From NCBI RefSeq assembly GCF_041053055.1, contig NZ_CP163443.1:7485001-7549000 (forward strand): a stretch of 64,000 bases of DNA, read 5' to 3'. Each line of letters starts with the position of its first letter. Position 1 is the stretch's first letter. The notes below the pieces were generated by a model, which searched no databases, was not told the DNA's origin, and saw only the letters and a program-made list of their open reading frames with translations. Of the stretch, positions 27,419 through 36,214 are shown in pieces. The DNA comes from Streptomyces sp. R41. GTDB taxonomy: Bacteria > Actinomycetota > Actinomycetes > Streptomycetales > Streptomycetaceae. The position numbers and the translations under genes are program-made.

Positions 27419-29073
27419 CCCCGCCGAAGGCCCGGAAGGGGAGCGCGGCGCGGCTCGGGCTCATGGCCCTGCCCGTCGCGTTCTTCGCGGTCTTCTTCGC
27501 CTACCCCGTCGCCGCGATCGTGGCCCGCGGCCTCGAGGTCGACGGGGCCTGGCAGTTGGGGCGGATCGGCGAGGTGCTCGCGCAGTCGGACATCCGGCAC
27601 GTGCTGTGGTTCACCACGTGGCAGGCGCTCGTCTCGACGGCGCTCACGCTGCTGATCGCGCTCCCCGGCGCGTATGTTTTCGCGCGCTTCGATTTCAGGG
27701 GCAAGCAGGTCCTGCGCGCGGTCGTGACCGTGCCCTTCGTGCTGCCCACCGTCGTTGTCGGTACGGCCTTTCTGGCGCTCGTCGGCCGCGGCGGACTCCT
27801 GGACGAGCTGTGGGGCGTACGGCTCGACACCACCGTCTGGGCGATCCTGCTCGCGCATGTCTTCTTCAACTACGCGGTCGTCGTACGGACGGTCGGCGGG
27901 CTCTGGTCGCAACTCGACCCGCGCCAGGAGGAGGCCGCCCGGATGCTCGGCGCCTCCCGGTTCGCGGCCTGGCGCAAGGTGACGCTGCCGGCCCTGAGCC
28001 CGGCCGTGGCCGCCGCGGCGCTCATGGTCTTCCTCTTCACCTTCACCTCCTTCGGCGTGGTGCAGATCCTCGGCGGCCCCACCTTCTCGACGCTCGAAGT
28101 CGAGATCTACCGGCAGACCTCGGAGATCTTCGACCTGGCGACGGCGGCGGTGCTGACGATGATCCAGTTCGTGGCGGTGGGCGCGATCCTCGCCGTGCAC
28201 GCCCGGACCGTACGCCGCCGGGAGACCGCCCTGCGCCTGGTGGCCCCGGAGGCGACCGCGCGCCGGCCGCGCGGGGCCGGGCAGTGGGCACTGCTGGCGG
28301 GGGTGCTGGCGAGCATCGCGGTCCTCCTCGTGCTTCCGCTCGGCGTGCTGGTCCAGCGTTCCTTCGACGCTCCCGACGGCTACGGGTTCGCGTACTACAA
28401 GGCGCTGACCTCGGCCGACGGAGGCATCTTCCTTGTCGCGCCGATCGAGGCGATCGGCAACTCGCTGGAGTACGCGCTCGCCGCCACCGCCATCGCCGTA
28501 TTGATCGGGGGACTGGCGGCCGCGGCCCTCACTCGCCGCAACACCGGTCGTCTCGTACGAGGCTTCGACGCGCTGCTGATGCTGCCGCTCGGCGTCTCCG
28601 CGGTGACCGTCGGCTTCGGGTTCCTGATCGCACTGGACAAGCCCCCACTGGATCTGCGGGCGTCCTGGATCCTGGTGCCGCTCGCGCAAGCCCTGGTGGG
28701 CGTCCCCTTCGTCGTACGGACGATGCTGCCCGTGCTGAGGGCGGTTGACGGGCGGCTGCGGGAGGCGGCGGCCGTGCTCGGGGCGTCGCCGTGGCGGGTG
28801 TGGCGCGAGATCGATCTGCCGATGGTGCGGCGGGCGCTGCTGATCGCGGCCGGGTTCGCCTTCGCCGTGTCGCTCGGCGAGTTCGGGGCGACCGTCTTCA
28901 TCGCACGACCCGACAATCCGACGCTGCCGGTCGCCGTGGCCCGGCTGCTCGGGCGGGCCGGCGACCTCAACTACGGCCAGGCGATGGCCCTTTCGACGAT
29001 CTTGATGGTGGTGTGCGCGGTGGCGCTGCTGGTATTGGAGCGCGTACGGAGCGACCGGACCGGGGAGTTCTAG
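27382..29073 (+). CDS. thiP: thiamine ABC transporter permease (fused two-domain)
   Basis: 563 aa from GTG 27382 (GTG 27394 is possible), starting inside thiB. It has about twelve membrane segments in two repeats, each with an EAA loop (EEAARMLGASRFAAWRKVTL and EAAAVLGASPWRVWREIDLP). This is the fused form usual for ThiP. thiQ begins at the base after its TAG. Confidence 0.92.
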   Translation: MGQVVDLARTEVAPPKARKGSAARLGLMALPVAFFAVFFAYPVAAIVARGLEVDGAWQLGRIGEVLAQSDIRHVLWFTTWQALVSTALTLLIALPGAYVFARFDFRGKQVLRAVVTVPFVLPTVVVGTAFLALVGRGGLLDELWGVRLDTTVWAILLAHVFFNYAVVVRTVGGLWSQLDPRQEEAARMLGASRFAAWRKVTLPALSPAVAAAALMVFLFTFTSFGVVQILGGPTFSTLEVEIYRQTSEIFDLATAAVLTMIQFVAVGAILAVHARTVRRRETALRLVAPEATARRPRGAGQWALLAGVLASIAVLLVLPLGVLVQRSFDAPDGYGFAYYKALTSADGGIFLVAPIEAIGNSLEYALAATAIAVLIGGLAAAALTRRNTGRLVRGFDALLMLPLGVSAVTVGFGFLIALDKPPLDLRASWILVPLAQALVGVPFVVRTMLPVLRAVDGRLREAAAVLGASPWRVWREIDLPMVRRALLIAAGFAFAVSLGEFGATVFIARPDNPTLPVAVARLLGRAGDLNYGQAMALSTILMVVCAVALLVLERVRSDRTGEF

Positions 29074-30108
29074 ATGCTGCTGAGCCTGGAAGGCGCGACC
29101 GTACGCTTCGGCGGGCGGCCGGTGCTCGACGCCGTCGACCTCGATGTCGCCCAGCACGAGATCGTCTGCGTGCTCGGGCCGAGCGGCAGTGGCAAGTCCA
29201 CGCTGCTGCGGGCGGTGGCCGGATTGCAGTCGCTCGACGCGGGCCGTGTGGTACTGGGCGGGCGCGACCAGGCGGGGGTGCCGGCGCACAAGCGGGGCGT
29301 CGGCCTGATGTTCCAGGACCACCAGCTCTTCCCGCAGCGTGACGTGGGCGGCAATGTGGCCTTCGGGTTGCGGAGGCATGGAGCTGCGAAGGGGCAACAG
29401 GCTCTGGAAGTAAAGGAGTTGCTGGAGCTCGTCGGGCTTCCTGGTGCCGAGCGGCGGGCTGTCGCGGAACTCTCCGGCGGCGAGCAGCAGCGGGTCGCGC
29501 TGGCCCGTGCGCTCGCGCCCCGACCGCGCCTGCTGATGCTCGACGAACCGCTCGGCCAGCTGGACCGCTCCCTGCGCGAACGGCTCGTCGTGGAACTCCG
29601 GGGGCTCTTCGGCGAGTTGGGCACGACCGTGCTCGCCGTCACGCACGACCAGGGCGAGGCCTTCGCGCTCGCCGACCGGGTCGTGGTGATGCGGGACGGG
29701 CGGATCGCCCAGTCCGGTACGCCACTTGAGGTCTGGCAGCGCCCCGCGGACGAGTTCGTGGCCCGCTTCCTCGGCTTCGACAACGTGGTCGAGGCGACGG
29801 TGGGCGGGGAGGCCGCGGACACCCCGTGGGGGAAGGTTCCGGTGCCGGAGGGCGCCCCCCAGGGGCCGGGCACAGTCCTCGTACGGCCCGCCGGCGTACG
29901 GCTCGTGGCCGCGGCGGACGGGCTGCGCTGCACGGTTGCCGCGCGCACCTTCCGGGGCACCCACGTCGCCGTACATCTGCAGCCCCAGGACGCGCCCCGG
30001 CTGGAAGCGGCGTGCGCGCTGCGGGACGCGCCGGAGCCCGGGGACGAGGTCGGCGTGGAGTTCGACGCAGCCGAAATTGTCGTACTCGGGGAGCCCTCTG
30101 CCGCATAA
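29074..30108 (+). CDS. thiQ: thiamine ABC transporter ATP-binding protein
   Basis: 344 aa. Walker A LGPSGSGKST, Q-loop GLMFQDHQLF, signature ELSGGEQQRVALARAL, Walker B LLMLDEPLGQLD and the H-loop VTHDQGEAF are all intact. About 100 extra residues at the C-terminus form a TOBE-like regulatory domain. It completes the riboswitch-controlled thiBPQ operon. Confidence 0.92.
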   Translation: MLLSLEGATVRFGGRPVLDAVDLDVAQHEIVCVLGPSGSGKSTLLRAVAGLQSLDAGRVVLGGRDQAGVPAHKRGVGLMFQDHQLFPQRDVGGNVAFGLRRHGAAKGQQALEVKELLELVGLPGAERRAVAELSGGEQQRVALARALAPRPRLLMLDEPLGQLDRSLRERLVVELRGLFGELGTTVLAVTHDQGEAFALADRVVVMRDGRIAQSGTPLEVWQRPADEFVARFLGFDNVVEATVGGEAADTPWGKVPVPEGAPQGPGTVLVRPAGVRLVAAADGLRCTVAARTFRGTHVAVHLQPQDAPRLEAACALRDAPEPGDEVGVEFDAAEIVVLGEPSAA

Positions 30109-30118
30109 GGTGCGGATC

Positions 30119-30919
30119 ATGACGCTACTCGGACACGACCGCTACTGCGACGCGATCGAGCTGCAGGTACGGCAGCTGAGGGACGTGGTGGCCGCGGGCG
30201 CCGCCGACCTGTCCGCCACCGTGCCGACCTGCCCCGAGTGGTCGCTGGAGCAGCTCGTGCGACACACGGGCGGGGCGCTGCGCTGGGTCGAATTCATCGT
30301 CCGCACGCGGGCGCAGGAGAACGTCCCCGAGGACAGGATTCCGCTCGTCGGCGGTCCGGAGGCCGAAGGCGACCCCGCGGCTCTGGACGCCTGGCTCGCG
30401 GAGACGGGCGAGATGCTCGTCGGCACGCTGCGGGAGGCGGGGCCCGACACGCGGGTGTGGGCGTGGGCCGGGGTCCTCAACTCCGGGTTCTGGGCGCGCC
30501 GGATGACGCACGAGCTGGCGATCCATCGCGCGGACGCGACGCTGGCCGCTGGACTGCCGTACGAGGTCGACGCCGACGTGGCCGCGGACGCGATCGACGA
30601 GTGGCTCGGGATCGTCGAGTTCGTGCAGCGGACCCAGCCGCACGACGCGGCGGCCGAACTGCGCGGCCCGGGCCGCAGCATCCACCTCCACGCCACTGAC
30701 ACCACACCCGAGCTGAATGCCGAGTGGGTCGTCGAGCTCACCGAGAAGGGCGTCGCCTGGCGCCGGGGCCACGAGAAGGCGACCGTCGCGCTGCGCGGCC
30801 CGCTCACCGACGTACTGCTCGGCTTCTATCGCCGACTGCCCCTGGACGGCGGGCAGTTGGAGGTGTTGGGGGAGCGAGAGCTGTTGGACTTCTGGCTGCA
30901 GCGGGCGACGTTCGGGTAG
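30119..30919 (+). CDS. maleylpyruvate isomerase family (mycothiol-dependent, DinB-like) protein
   Basis: 266 aa. The N-terminal four-helix metal-binding domain is visible (CPEWSLEQLVRHTGGALRWV; MTHELAIHRADATLA), with His residues spaced as in mycothiol-dependent enzymes. The C-terminal half fits the MDMPI_C type (ALRGPLTDVLLGFYRRLPLD). Mycothiol is the actinobacterial thiol. The actual substrate is unknown. It begins 10 nt after thiQ and may be part of the same transcript. Confidence 0.8.
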   Translation: MTLLGHDRYCDAIELQVRQLRDVVAAGAADLSATVPTCPEWSLEQLVRHTGGALRWVEFIVRTRAQENVPEDRIPLVGGPEAEGDPAALDAWLAETGEMLVGTLREAGPDTRVWAWAGVLNSGFWARRMTHELAIHRADATLAAGLPYEVDADVAADAIDEWLGIVEFVQRTQPHDAAAELRGPGRSIHLHATDTTPELNAEWVVELTEKGVAWRRGHEKATVALRGPLTDVLLGFYRRLPLDGGQLEVLGERELLDFWLQRATFG

Positions 30920-30930
30920 CCGTACGCGAA

Positions 30931-30956
30931 TGGCCCGCCCCCTGGGGGACGGGCCA
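30931..30956. terminator. hairpin between convergent genes
   Basis: TGGCCCGCCCCC (30931-30942) pairs with GGGGGACGGGCCA (30944-30956), with one bulged base and a very short loop. It is placed to end transcription from both sides. Confidence 0.6.
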
Positions 30957-30979
30957 CGCGTGCATGCGGTGTGTGCGGG

Positions 30980-31666
30980 TCAGTTGGCCTTCGACGCGCC
31001 ACGGCGGCGCATACCGAAGAACACCGCTCCGCCGCCCACCACGACGAGCGCACCGGCGATGCCGGCGATCATCGGGGTGTTGGAGTTCGCACCGGTCTCG
31101 GCGAGGTTGGAGTCACCGGCCGCGGGAGACGGGGAGTTGTCGCCCGTCGTCGCGGGGGCGGTGGTGCTCTCGGAGGCCGACGGGGCCGGCGTGTCCGAGG
31201 GGGTCTCCGACGGCGAGGGGGTCTCCGACGGCTTCGGGGTCTCCGAAGGCTTCGGCGTCTCGGTGGACTTGCACGCCTCGGACGGCGCGGTCAGGTCCGG
31301 CGAGATGTCCTCGTCGACGATGTTCCCGGCCTTGATGTGCACGCGGTACTGGGCGTTCGGGGCCCAGTCTTCCGAGAACGTGACGGTCGCGCCCTCGCGG
31401 GTGCCGGTCACCGTCTGCTCGCCGATCTTCTTCGCGTCGGCGCCGTTGGACTCGAGGAAGACCGAGACGATGGCGTCCCGGCCCGAGGAGTCCGTGTCGG
31501 TCACGGTGATGATGCCCTTCCCGTTGTCGTCGCAGGAGGCGACGGCCGAGAAGTCACGGATGTTGCAAGCAAGTGCGTTGCCCGCGACGCCGAGCGCGAG
31601 CGCGGCCGAGGCGGAGGCAACACCGAGGATTCGCACGGTACGTGCGGTACGGCGAGATATGGACAC
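30980..31666 (-). CDS. LAETG-anchored cell-wall surface protein
   Basis: 228 aa from GTG. A signal peptide ([23 protein letters not shown]) precedes a domain of about 100 residues with two cysteines. A Thr/Pro/Ser linker with repeated [10 protein letters not shown] follows. The end has the sorting signal LAETG, a membrane segment ([20 protein letters not shown]) and GMRRRG. LAxTG is the signal read by class E sortases of Streptomyces. The ligand or role of the exposed domain is unknown. Confidence 0.88.
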   Translation of the reverse strand: MSISRRTARTVRILGVASASAALALGVAGNALACNIRDFSAVASCDDNGKGIITVTDTDSSGRDAIVSVFLESNGADAKKIGEQTVTGTREGATVTFSEDWAPNAQYRVHIKAGNIVDEDISPDLTAPSEACKSTETPKPSETPKPSETPSPSETPSDTPAPSASESTTAPATTGDNSPSPAAGDSNLAETGANSNTPMIAGIAGALVVVGGGAVFFGMRRRGASKAN

Positions 31667-31748
31667 GATTGCCCTTCACAGAATGCGCAACTGCGGGGGG
31701 TGGGCGGGGGTCCTGCTGCGACAACAGCACCCCCAGGAGTCTCACAGG

Positions 31749-31776
31749 TTTATAAGCGCCGCCTAAGGACTGTCAA
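31749..31776 (-). promoter_or_regulatory. consensus-like promoter for the LAETG protein gene
   Basis: On the minus strand TTGACA (31771-31776) and TATAAA (31749-31754) are separated by 16 nt. They lie 83 nt before the GTG. Such a near-consensus sigma-70-type promoter is uncommon in this GC-rich genome. Confidence 0.7.
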
Positions 31777-31814
31777 TGCATATGCCCTGCACGACCGTTG
31801 GCTTTGCCTTGTCA

Positions 31815-32930
31815 TTAACCTCCGAGACGTTTGAGCGCCTCCGGAGCGTCCTCGATCCGGTCAACCAGGGCGATTCGAGACTCCATGGAACGCTCCCGGG
31901 CCAGCGACTGGAGAAGCGGCCACGTGGGATGTTTTTCGGTCCAATGCGCTCGGTTCACCAGGACCATGGGGGTGGGTTCGCCACGGGACTCGTAGTAGTT
32001 GGGGGTCGCGTTGTCGAATATCTCCTGTACGGTCCCGGCGGCGCCCGGCAGGAAGACGACGCCCGCGTTCGAGCGGGCCAGCAGGCCGTCCTCGCGGGTC
32101 GCGTTGGCGAAGTACTTGGCGATGTGCTCGGCGAAGGCGTTCGGCGGCTCGTGACCGTAGAACCAGGTGGGGATGCCGACCGAGGGACCACCGGAGGGCC
32201 AGCGCTCCCGTACGTCGAAGGCGGCGCGTGCCCAGTCGGTCACCGAGGGGGCGAACGACGGTGCCTTGGCGAGGATGTGGAGGGACTCGGTGAGCATCTC
32301 GTCCTCGAAGGGCGCCGCGTACGCGCCGAGGTTCGCCGCCTCCATCGCGCCCGGGCCGCCGCCGGTGGCGACCGTGAAACCGGCGCGCGCCAGCTCGCGG
32401 CCGAGGCGGGCGGCACCCTCGTACGCCTGTGTGCCGCGCGCCATCGCGTGGCCGCCCATCACGCCGACCACCCGGGCGCCGATGAGGAGTTCGTCGAGCG
32501 CGTCCGAGACGGAGTCGTCGTGGATCGCGCGCAGCATCGACGCGAATATGTCCCCGTCGGCCTTGGTCTGCTGGAACCAGGCGTACGCGCGGGCGTCCGG
32601 CGTCGCCTCGTAGCCCGCGTCGAGGGATTCGAAGAGCTCGTCGGGGGAGTAGAGCAGGCCCCGGTACGGGTCGAAGGGCAGTCCTGGCACGGGCGGGAAG
32701 ACCAGCGCGCCCGCGGCCCTGACCTTCGCCGCTGCCTCGGGGTCCATCGGGCAGCCGAGGAAGACCGCGCCCGCGGTGTTCACGGACAGCAGCTCGGCTG
32801 TACGGTCCGTCAGATCTACTGCCTGGACACGGAATTGGGCGAGCGAGCCGCCCGCCGAGACGACCTCGTCGAATTCGGCGAGGGACTCGATCTCACGGTC
32901 GTGGGATGCGTGGAGAGGTGTCGGCTGCAC
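31815..32930 (-). CDS. LOG-family (lysine decarboxylase-like Rossmann fold) nucleotide hydrolase-type protein
   Basis: 371 aa, longer than the plain LOG domain. The nucleotide-binding blocks are VVGVMGGHAMARGTQAY, GGGPGAMEAANLGAYA and VFLPGAAGTVQEIFDN. The last stands for the usual PGGxGTxxE and has Ala-Ala instead of Gly-x. LOG proteins release bases from nucleotide 5'-monophosphates. About 140 N-terminal residues are of a different, unassigned type. The exact substrate cannot be told. Confidence 0.75.
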   Translation of the reverse strand: MQPTPLHASHDREIESLAEFDEVVSAGGSLAQFRVQAVDLTDRTAELLSVNTAGAVFLGCPMDPEAAAKVRAAGALVFPPVPGLPFDPYRGLLYSPDELFESLDAGYEATPDARAYAWFQQTKADGDIFASMLRAIHDDSVSDALDELLIGARVVGVMGGHAMARGTQAYEGAARLGRELARAGFTVATGGGPGAMEAANLGAYAAPFEDEMLTESLHILAKAPSFAPSVTDWARAAFDVRERWPSGGPSVGIPTWFYGHEPPNAFAEHIAKYFANATREDGLLARSNAGVVFLPGAAGTVQEIFDNATPNYYESRGEPTPMVLVNRAHWTEKHPTWPLLQSLARERSMESRIALVDRIEDAPEALKRLGG

Positions 32931-33036
32931 CCGCCCATGCTAGGCGCGGCGCCCGACGCGGACGCGCGGACCCCCGTACCGCGCGCCCGGCCGGGCCCCG
33001 CGCCCGCGCCGCGCCCCGTACCGTGCCGGCCGGGGA

Positions 33037-33444
33037 TCAGCCCTGGACCGCCGCCGGGTCCATCCACATGACCTCCCAGGTGTGGCCGTCCGGGTCGTCG
33101 AAGGCGCGGCCGTACATGAAGCCGTGGTCCTGGGTCTCGCCGGTGGCCGTGCCGCCCGCCGCGATCGCGCCGTCGACCAGTTCGTCGACCTTCTCGCGGC
33201 TCTCGGCGCTCAGACACAGCAGCACCTCGCTGGTCTTCGTCGCGTCCGCGATCGGCTTCTTGGTGAAGTCCGCGTAGCGCTGCTTGCTCAGCATCATCGC
33301 GATGATCGTGTCGCTGATCACCACGCAGGCGCAGTCGTCCGTCGTGAACTGCGGGTTGATCGTGTAGCCGAGCTCCGTGAAGAACTTCTTCGAGGTGTCG
33401 ACGTCGGCCACGGGCAGGTTCACGAAGATCATCTGCTGGTACAT
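33037..33444 (-). CDS. VOC-family (glyoxalase-like) protein
   Basis: 135 aa, one vicinal-oxygen-chelate domain: IFVNLPVADVDTSKKFFTEL at the start and AFDDPDGHTWEVMWMD at the end. These proteins include lyases, dioxygenases and resistance proteins. No substrate is suggested by the neighbours. Confidence 0.85.
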   Translation of the reverse strand: MYQQMIFVNLPVADVDTSKKFFTELGYTINPQFTTDDCACVVISDTIIAMMLSKQRYADFTKKPIADATKTSEVLLCLSAESREKVDELVDGAIAAGGTATGETQDHGFMYGRAFDDPDGHTWEVMWMDPAAVQG

Positions 33445-33561
33445 CTGAGGTCTCCCGTCGGTGATGTGCTGTTCGGAGGGGTAGACCGGGGGTCCCCGCG
33501 GAACTCATCGCTCGGAGCGAGTTTTTCGTACCCGGTTCGGCGGACTCTTCTCGTACGAGGT

Positions 33562-35262
33562 TCAGTTGACCAGGGGAAGCGCGGCCAGCTCGGCGACCGC
33601 CCAGGTCAGCGGGCCGAACAGGGCGAGCAGCGCGCCCACGCGCAGAGCCACGGCGCCACGGAGCATCGTGGTGGGCGCCCCGAGCCGCAGCAGTGCCGCC
33701 GTGGTGTCCGCGCGCGCCTGCTTCGCCTCGACGGCGGCCGTGAGCAGGGTCAGCAGCGTGCACCCCGCGACCAGCAGGGCGCCGAGGGTGGTCAGCGGCC
33801 CGAAGTCGGGGCGCGCGCCCGTGTACAGCGTCGCCATGGCGTAGCCGCCCGACGCCACCGCGCACACCACGCCGAGCGGCTGCCCGATGCGCCGTGACTC
33901 CGCCTGCAGCACCCGCCCGGCGAGCAGTCGCAGCGCGCCCGGCCGTACGGCCTGGAGCAGCCGTCCGCACAGATACGTGATCGCCGGCCCCGCCAGTGCC
34001 AGGCCGACCGCTGTCAGCACCCAGCCGACCAGGACCCCGCCCGGACCGCCCACGAAACCGCCGGGCAGCGCGAGCCCGGGAGCCGGGCGGCCCGAGCGGC
34101 TCGCGTACGTCTCCACGGCGAGGCCTGCCGCGAGCGCGGCCGCGCCCCAGGGGAGGCCGCTCGGGGTGGACTCCGGGGGTGGGAGCCGGCGGGGGTCCGG
34201 CTCGGGGGCGGTGCGCCGGCCCGCGTGCACGGGGCGGCCGAACGCGTCGGATACGTCGTACGGGGTCGGGTCGCCGGACCGGTCGGCGGCGGCCGTGTGC
34301 CGGTGTGCGAGGGCGTCCGGGCGGACGCCGGAGGAGTCGTCCTGGTGGGCGTCTCCCGCGGCGTACGCCTCCGCTGTCCAGTGGAAGTCGGAGCGGTCGA
34401 GGGCGGCGGCGTCGCCATCGGTGCCGGACAGGTCGCGGGTGCCGGTGCCCTGGCTTCGGTGGGCCTCGCCACCGGCGTACGCAGCCGCGTCCTCGTGGAC
34501 TCCGTGGCCCTCGCGCCCGTGCGCGTCGGAGCGCGCGCCCGGAGCCCCGACGGCGTCACTGCCGCCGTACGCACCCGCGTGCACGTGGCCGTCGGCGACA
34601 GCGGCCGCCTCGGCGGGACCGGACGCGCCGCGACCGCCGCCCGCGTGGCGCCCGCCCTGCCTGGCCCCGCGTCCGGTGGCATGGCGCGTCGCGCTCTGCC
34701 GTGCCGTGAGCCAGGTGCGGCCGTACGACCACACGGCGCCCTGCGGCTTCCCGCCCCGCGGCCGCAGGACCAGCGCCACCGTCACGGAGGCCGCGATCGG
34801 GACCAGGGTGAGCAGGGTGAGCGCCGCCGGCAGGGGAAGGGACTGGTCGGCGGCGAGGAACTCCGCCGCCGCGCCGTCGAACGGCATGCCCGTCAGATCG
34901 CCGCGCAGATGCAGGAAGAAGAGCAGGGCCAGCAGCGAGCCCAGGGTGGTGGAGAGGGCCGTGGTGACCGCGGAGACGGCCATCAGGCGGCCCGGGCCGA
35001 GGCCGATGGCCGAGAGGCCGGGGCGGGGGCGGGTACCTGGGTCGGTGCGGGCGACCGCTACCGCGAAGTACACCGTGGCGGCGAGCGGGGCGACGCACCA
35101 CGCCAGGCGCAGGACGCTGGCGGCCGAGGCGTCCGGATGCGCCATCGCGTATCCCAGCGTGCACAGCAGCAGGAAGCCGGTGCCCCCGGACGCGGCGGCG
35201 ACCAGGAGCCGGCGGAGCTGGACGAGGGGCTGGGCCCCGCGGGCTAGGCGGAGAGCGAGCAC
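33562..35262 (-). CDS. ABC transporter permease with long His/Asp/Ala-rich insert
   Basis: 566 aa from a GTG inside the ATPase gene (19-nt overlap). Four membrane segments lie in the N-terminal third (for example FLLLCTLGYAMAH and LMAVSAVTTALSTTLGSLLALL). A polar insert follows (about residues 175-345) with many His, Asp, Gly and Ala and no clear domain. Four more segments follow, ending in an FtsX-like block (ALLRLGAPTTMLRGAVALRV). The substrate is unknown. The insert is discussed in the findings. Confidence 0.7.
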   Translation of the reverse strand: MLALRLARGAQPLVQLRRLLVAAASGGTGFLLLCTLGYAMAHPDASAASVLRLAWCVAPLAATVYFAVAVARTDPGTRPRPGLSAIGLGPGRLMAVSAVTTALSTTLGSLLALLFFLHLRGDLTGMPFDGAAAEFLAADQSLPLPAALTLLTLVPIAASVTVALVLRPRGGKPQGAVWSYGRTWLTARQSATRHATGRGARQGGRHAGGGRGASGPAEAAAVADGHVHAGAYGGSDAVGAPGARSDAHGREGHGVHEDAAAYAGGEAHRSQGTGTRDLSGTDGDAAALDRSDFHWTAEAYAAGDAHQDDSSGVRPDALAHRHTAAADRSGDPTPYDVSDAFGRPVHAGRRTAPEPDPRRLPPPESTPSGLPWGAAALAAGLAVETYASRSGRPAPGLALPGGFVGGPGGVLVGWVLTAVGLALAGPAITYLCGRLLQAVRPGALRLLAGRVLQAESRRIGQPLGVVCAVASGGYAMATLYTGARPDFGPLTTLGALLVAGCTLLTLLTAAVEAKQARADTTAALLRLGAPTTMLRGAVALRVGALLALFGPLTWAVAELAALPLVN

Positions 35263-35990
35263 GCGGCCCGGCCTTCCGTCTCCGCGACCGGGGGCAGGTG
35301 GACGGTGTTCACGCGTCGTCCGTCGAGCAGTGACACCGTGCGGTCGGCGAGCGCCGCGGTGTCCGCGTCGTGCGTGGCGAGGACGACCGTGATGCCGTGC
35401 GAGCGTGCCGCCGTGGTGAGCGTGCGCAGCACATGGGCACGGTCGGCGCGGTGCAGCGGGGCGGTCGGCTCGTCGGCGAAGAGCACGGTCGGGGAGGGGA
35501 CCAGGGCGCGGGCGATGGCGACGCGCTGCCGCTCGGCCTGCAGCAGGGCGTGCGGGCGCTTGCGGGCGCAGCCGCCGATGTCGAGGCGCTCCAGCCACTC
35601 GAGCGCCGCGGTCTTGGCGGCGCGGCGTGCGCAGCCGCGCAGCATCAGCGGCAGCGCGGCGTTCTCCCAGGCGTTCAGCTCGGGGACCAGGACCGGGGCC
35701 GGGTCGATCCAGCCGAAGCGGTCGCGGCGCAGCCGTTCGCGGGTGAGCGGGCCCATGGTGTGCACGGGTGTGCTGTTGAACCAGACCTCGCCCTGCTGGG
35801 GCAGCAGCTGGCCCGACAGGCACTGGAGCAGGGTCGTCTTGCCGCTGCCGCGCGGGCCTCCGACAGCCAGGATCTCGCCGTCGCGGATGCCGAGCGAGAC
35901 ACCACTGAGCGCGGGCGAGCCGTTGTGCTTGACGTGCAGAGCGCGTGCCCAGAGCACGTCGTTGTCCGGCGGGGCCACCATCGCGTACAC
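35244..35990 (-). CDS. ABC transporter ATP-binding protein with degenerate signature motif
   Basis: 248 aa. Walker A GGPRGSGKTT, Walker B VLFADEPTAPL and H-loop LATHDADT are present. The ABC signature (normally LSGGQ/E) reads LLQAERQRVAIARAL and the Q-loop Gln is not evident (GWIDPAPVLVPEL). It still groups with MacB/LolD-type ATPases by its helices. It forms a pair with the permease gene that overlaps it. Confidence 0.8.
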   Translation of the reverse strand: MYAMVAPPDNDVLWARALHVKHNGSPALSGVSLGIRDGEILAVGGPRGSGKTTLLQCLSGQLLPQQGEVWFNSTPVHTMGPLTRERLRRDRFGWIDPAPVLVPELNAWENAALPLMLRGCARRAAKTAALEWLERLDIGGCARKRPHALLQAERQRVAIARALVPSPTVLFADEPTAPLHRADRAHVLRTLTTAARSHGITVVLATHDADTAALADRTVSLLDGRRVNTVHLPPVAETEGRAACSLSA

Positions 35991-36214
35991 CTCGGTTCAG
36001 ATCTGATTTGCGCTGCCCGAGCGGCCTCGGAAAGGTCGCTCAGTCCCCCGGTCGGGGGAACGAAGGCAGGGCCGATCGGTCACTGCGCACGCTAGGGAGT
36101 CGGGGCCGGGAGGCCGGACAGCACGCGGCCCCGGGCCGCCCATTCTCACTCGAACGGGCGGCACCGGGGCGGTGTTGATCAGTCGGACGAAAGAGCGGAG
36201 CTTCCTGGAGCGGA

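Noticed and set aside
27094..30120. A 1008-codon open frame on the minus strand opposite the thiamine transporter genes
   Set aside because: It is antisense to three clear genes. Its sequence is Arg/His/Gly-rich without any domain, the usual shadow produced by high third-position GC.
33480..33560. Hairpin-like ACTC...CGCTCGGAGCGAGTTTTT sequence
   Set aside because: The T-run is on the plus strand while both flanking genes are on the minus strand, and the stem is short and interrupted.
36069..36082. GGGCCGATCGGTCA, similar to the stress-island palindrome
   Set aside because: The right half is broken, and it lies between polyamine and ABC transporter genes that do not fit the other targets. 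Chance is likely in GC-rich DNA.
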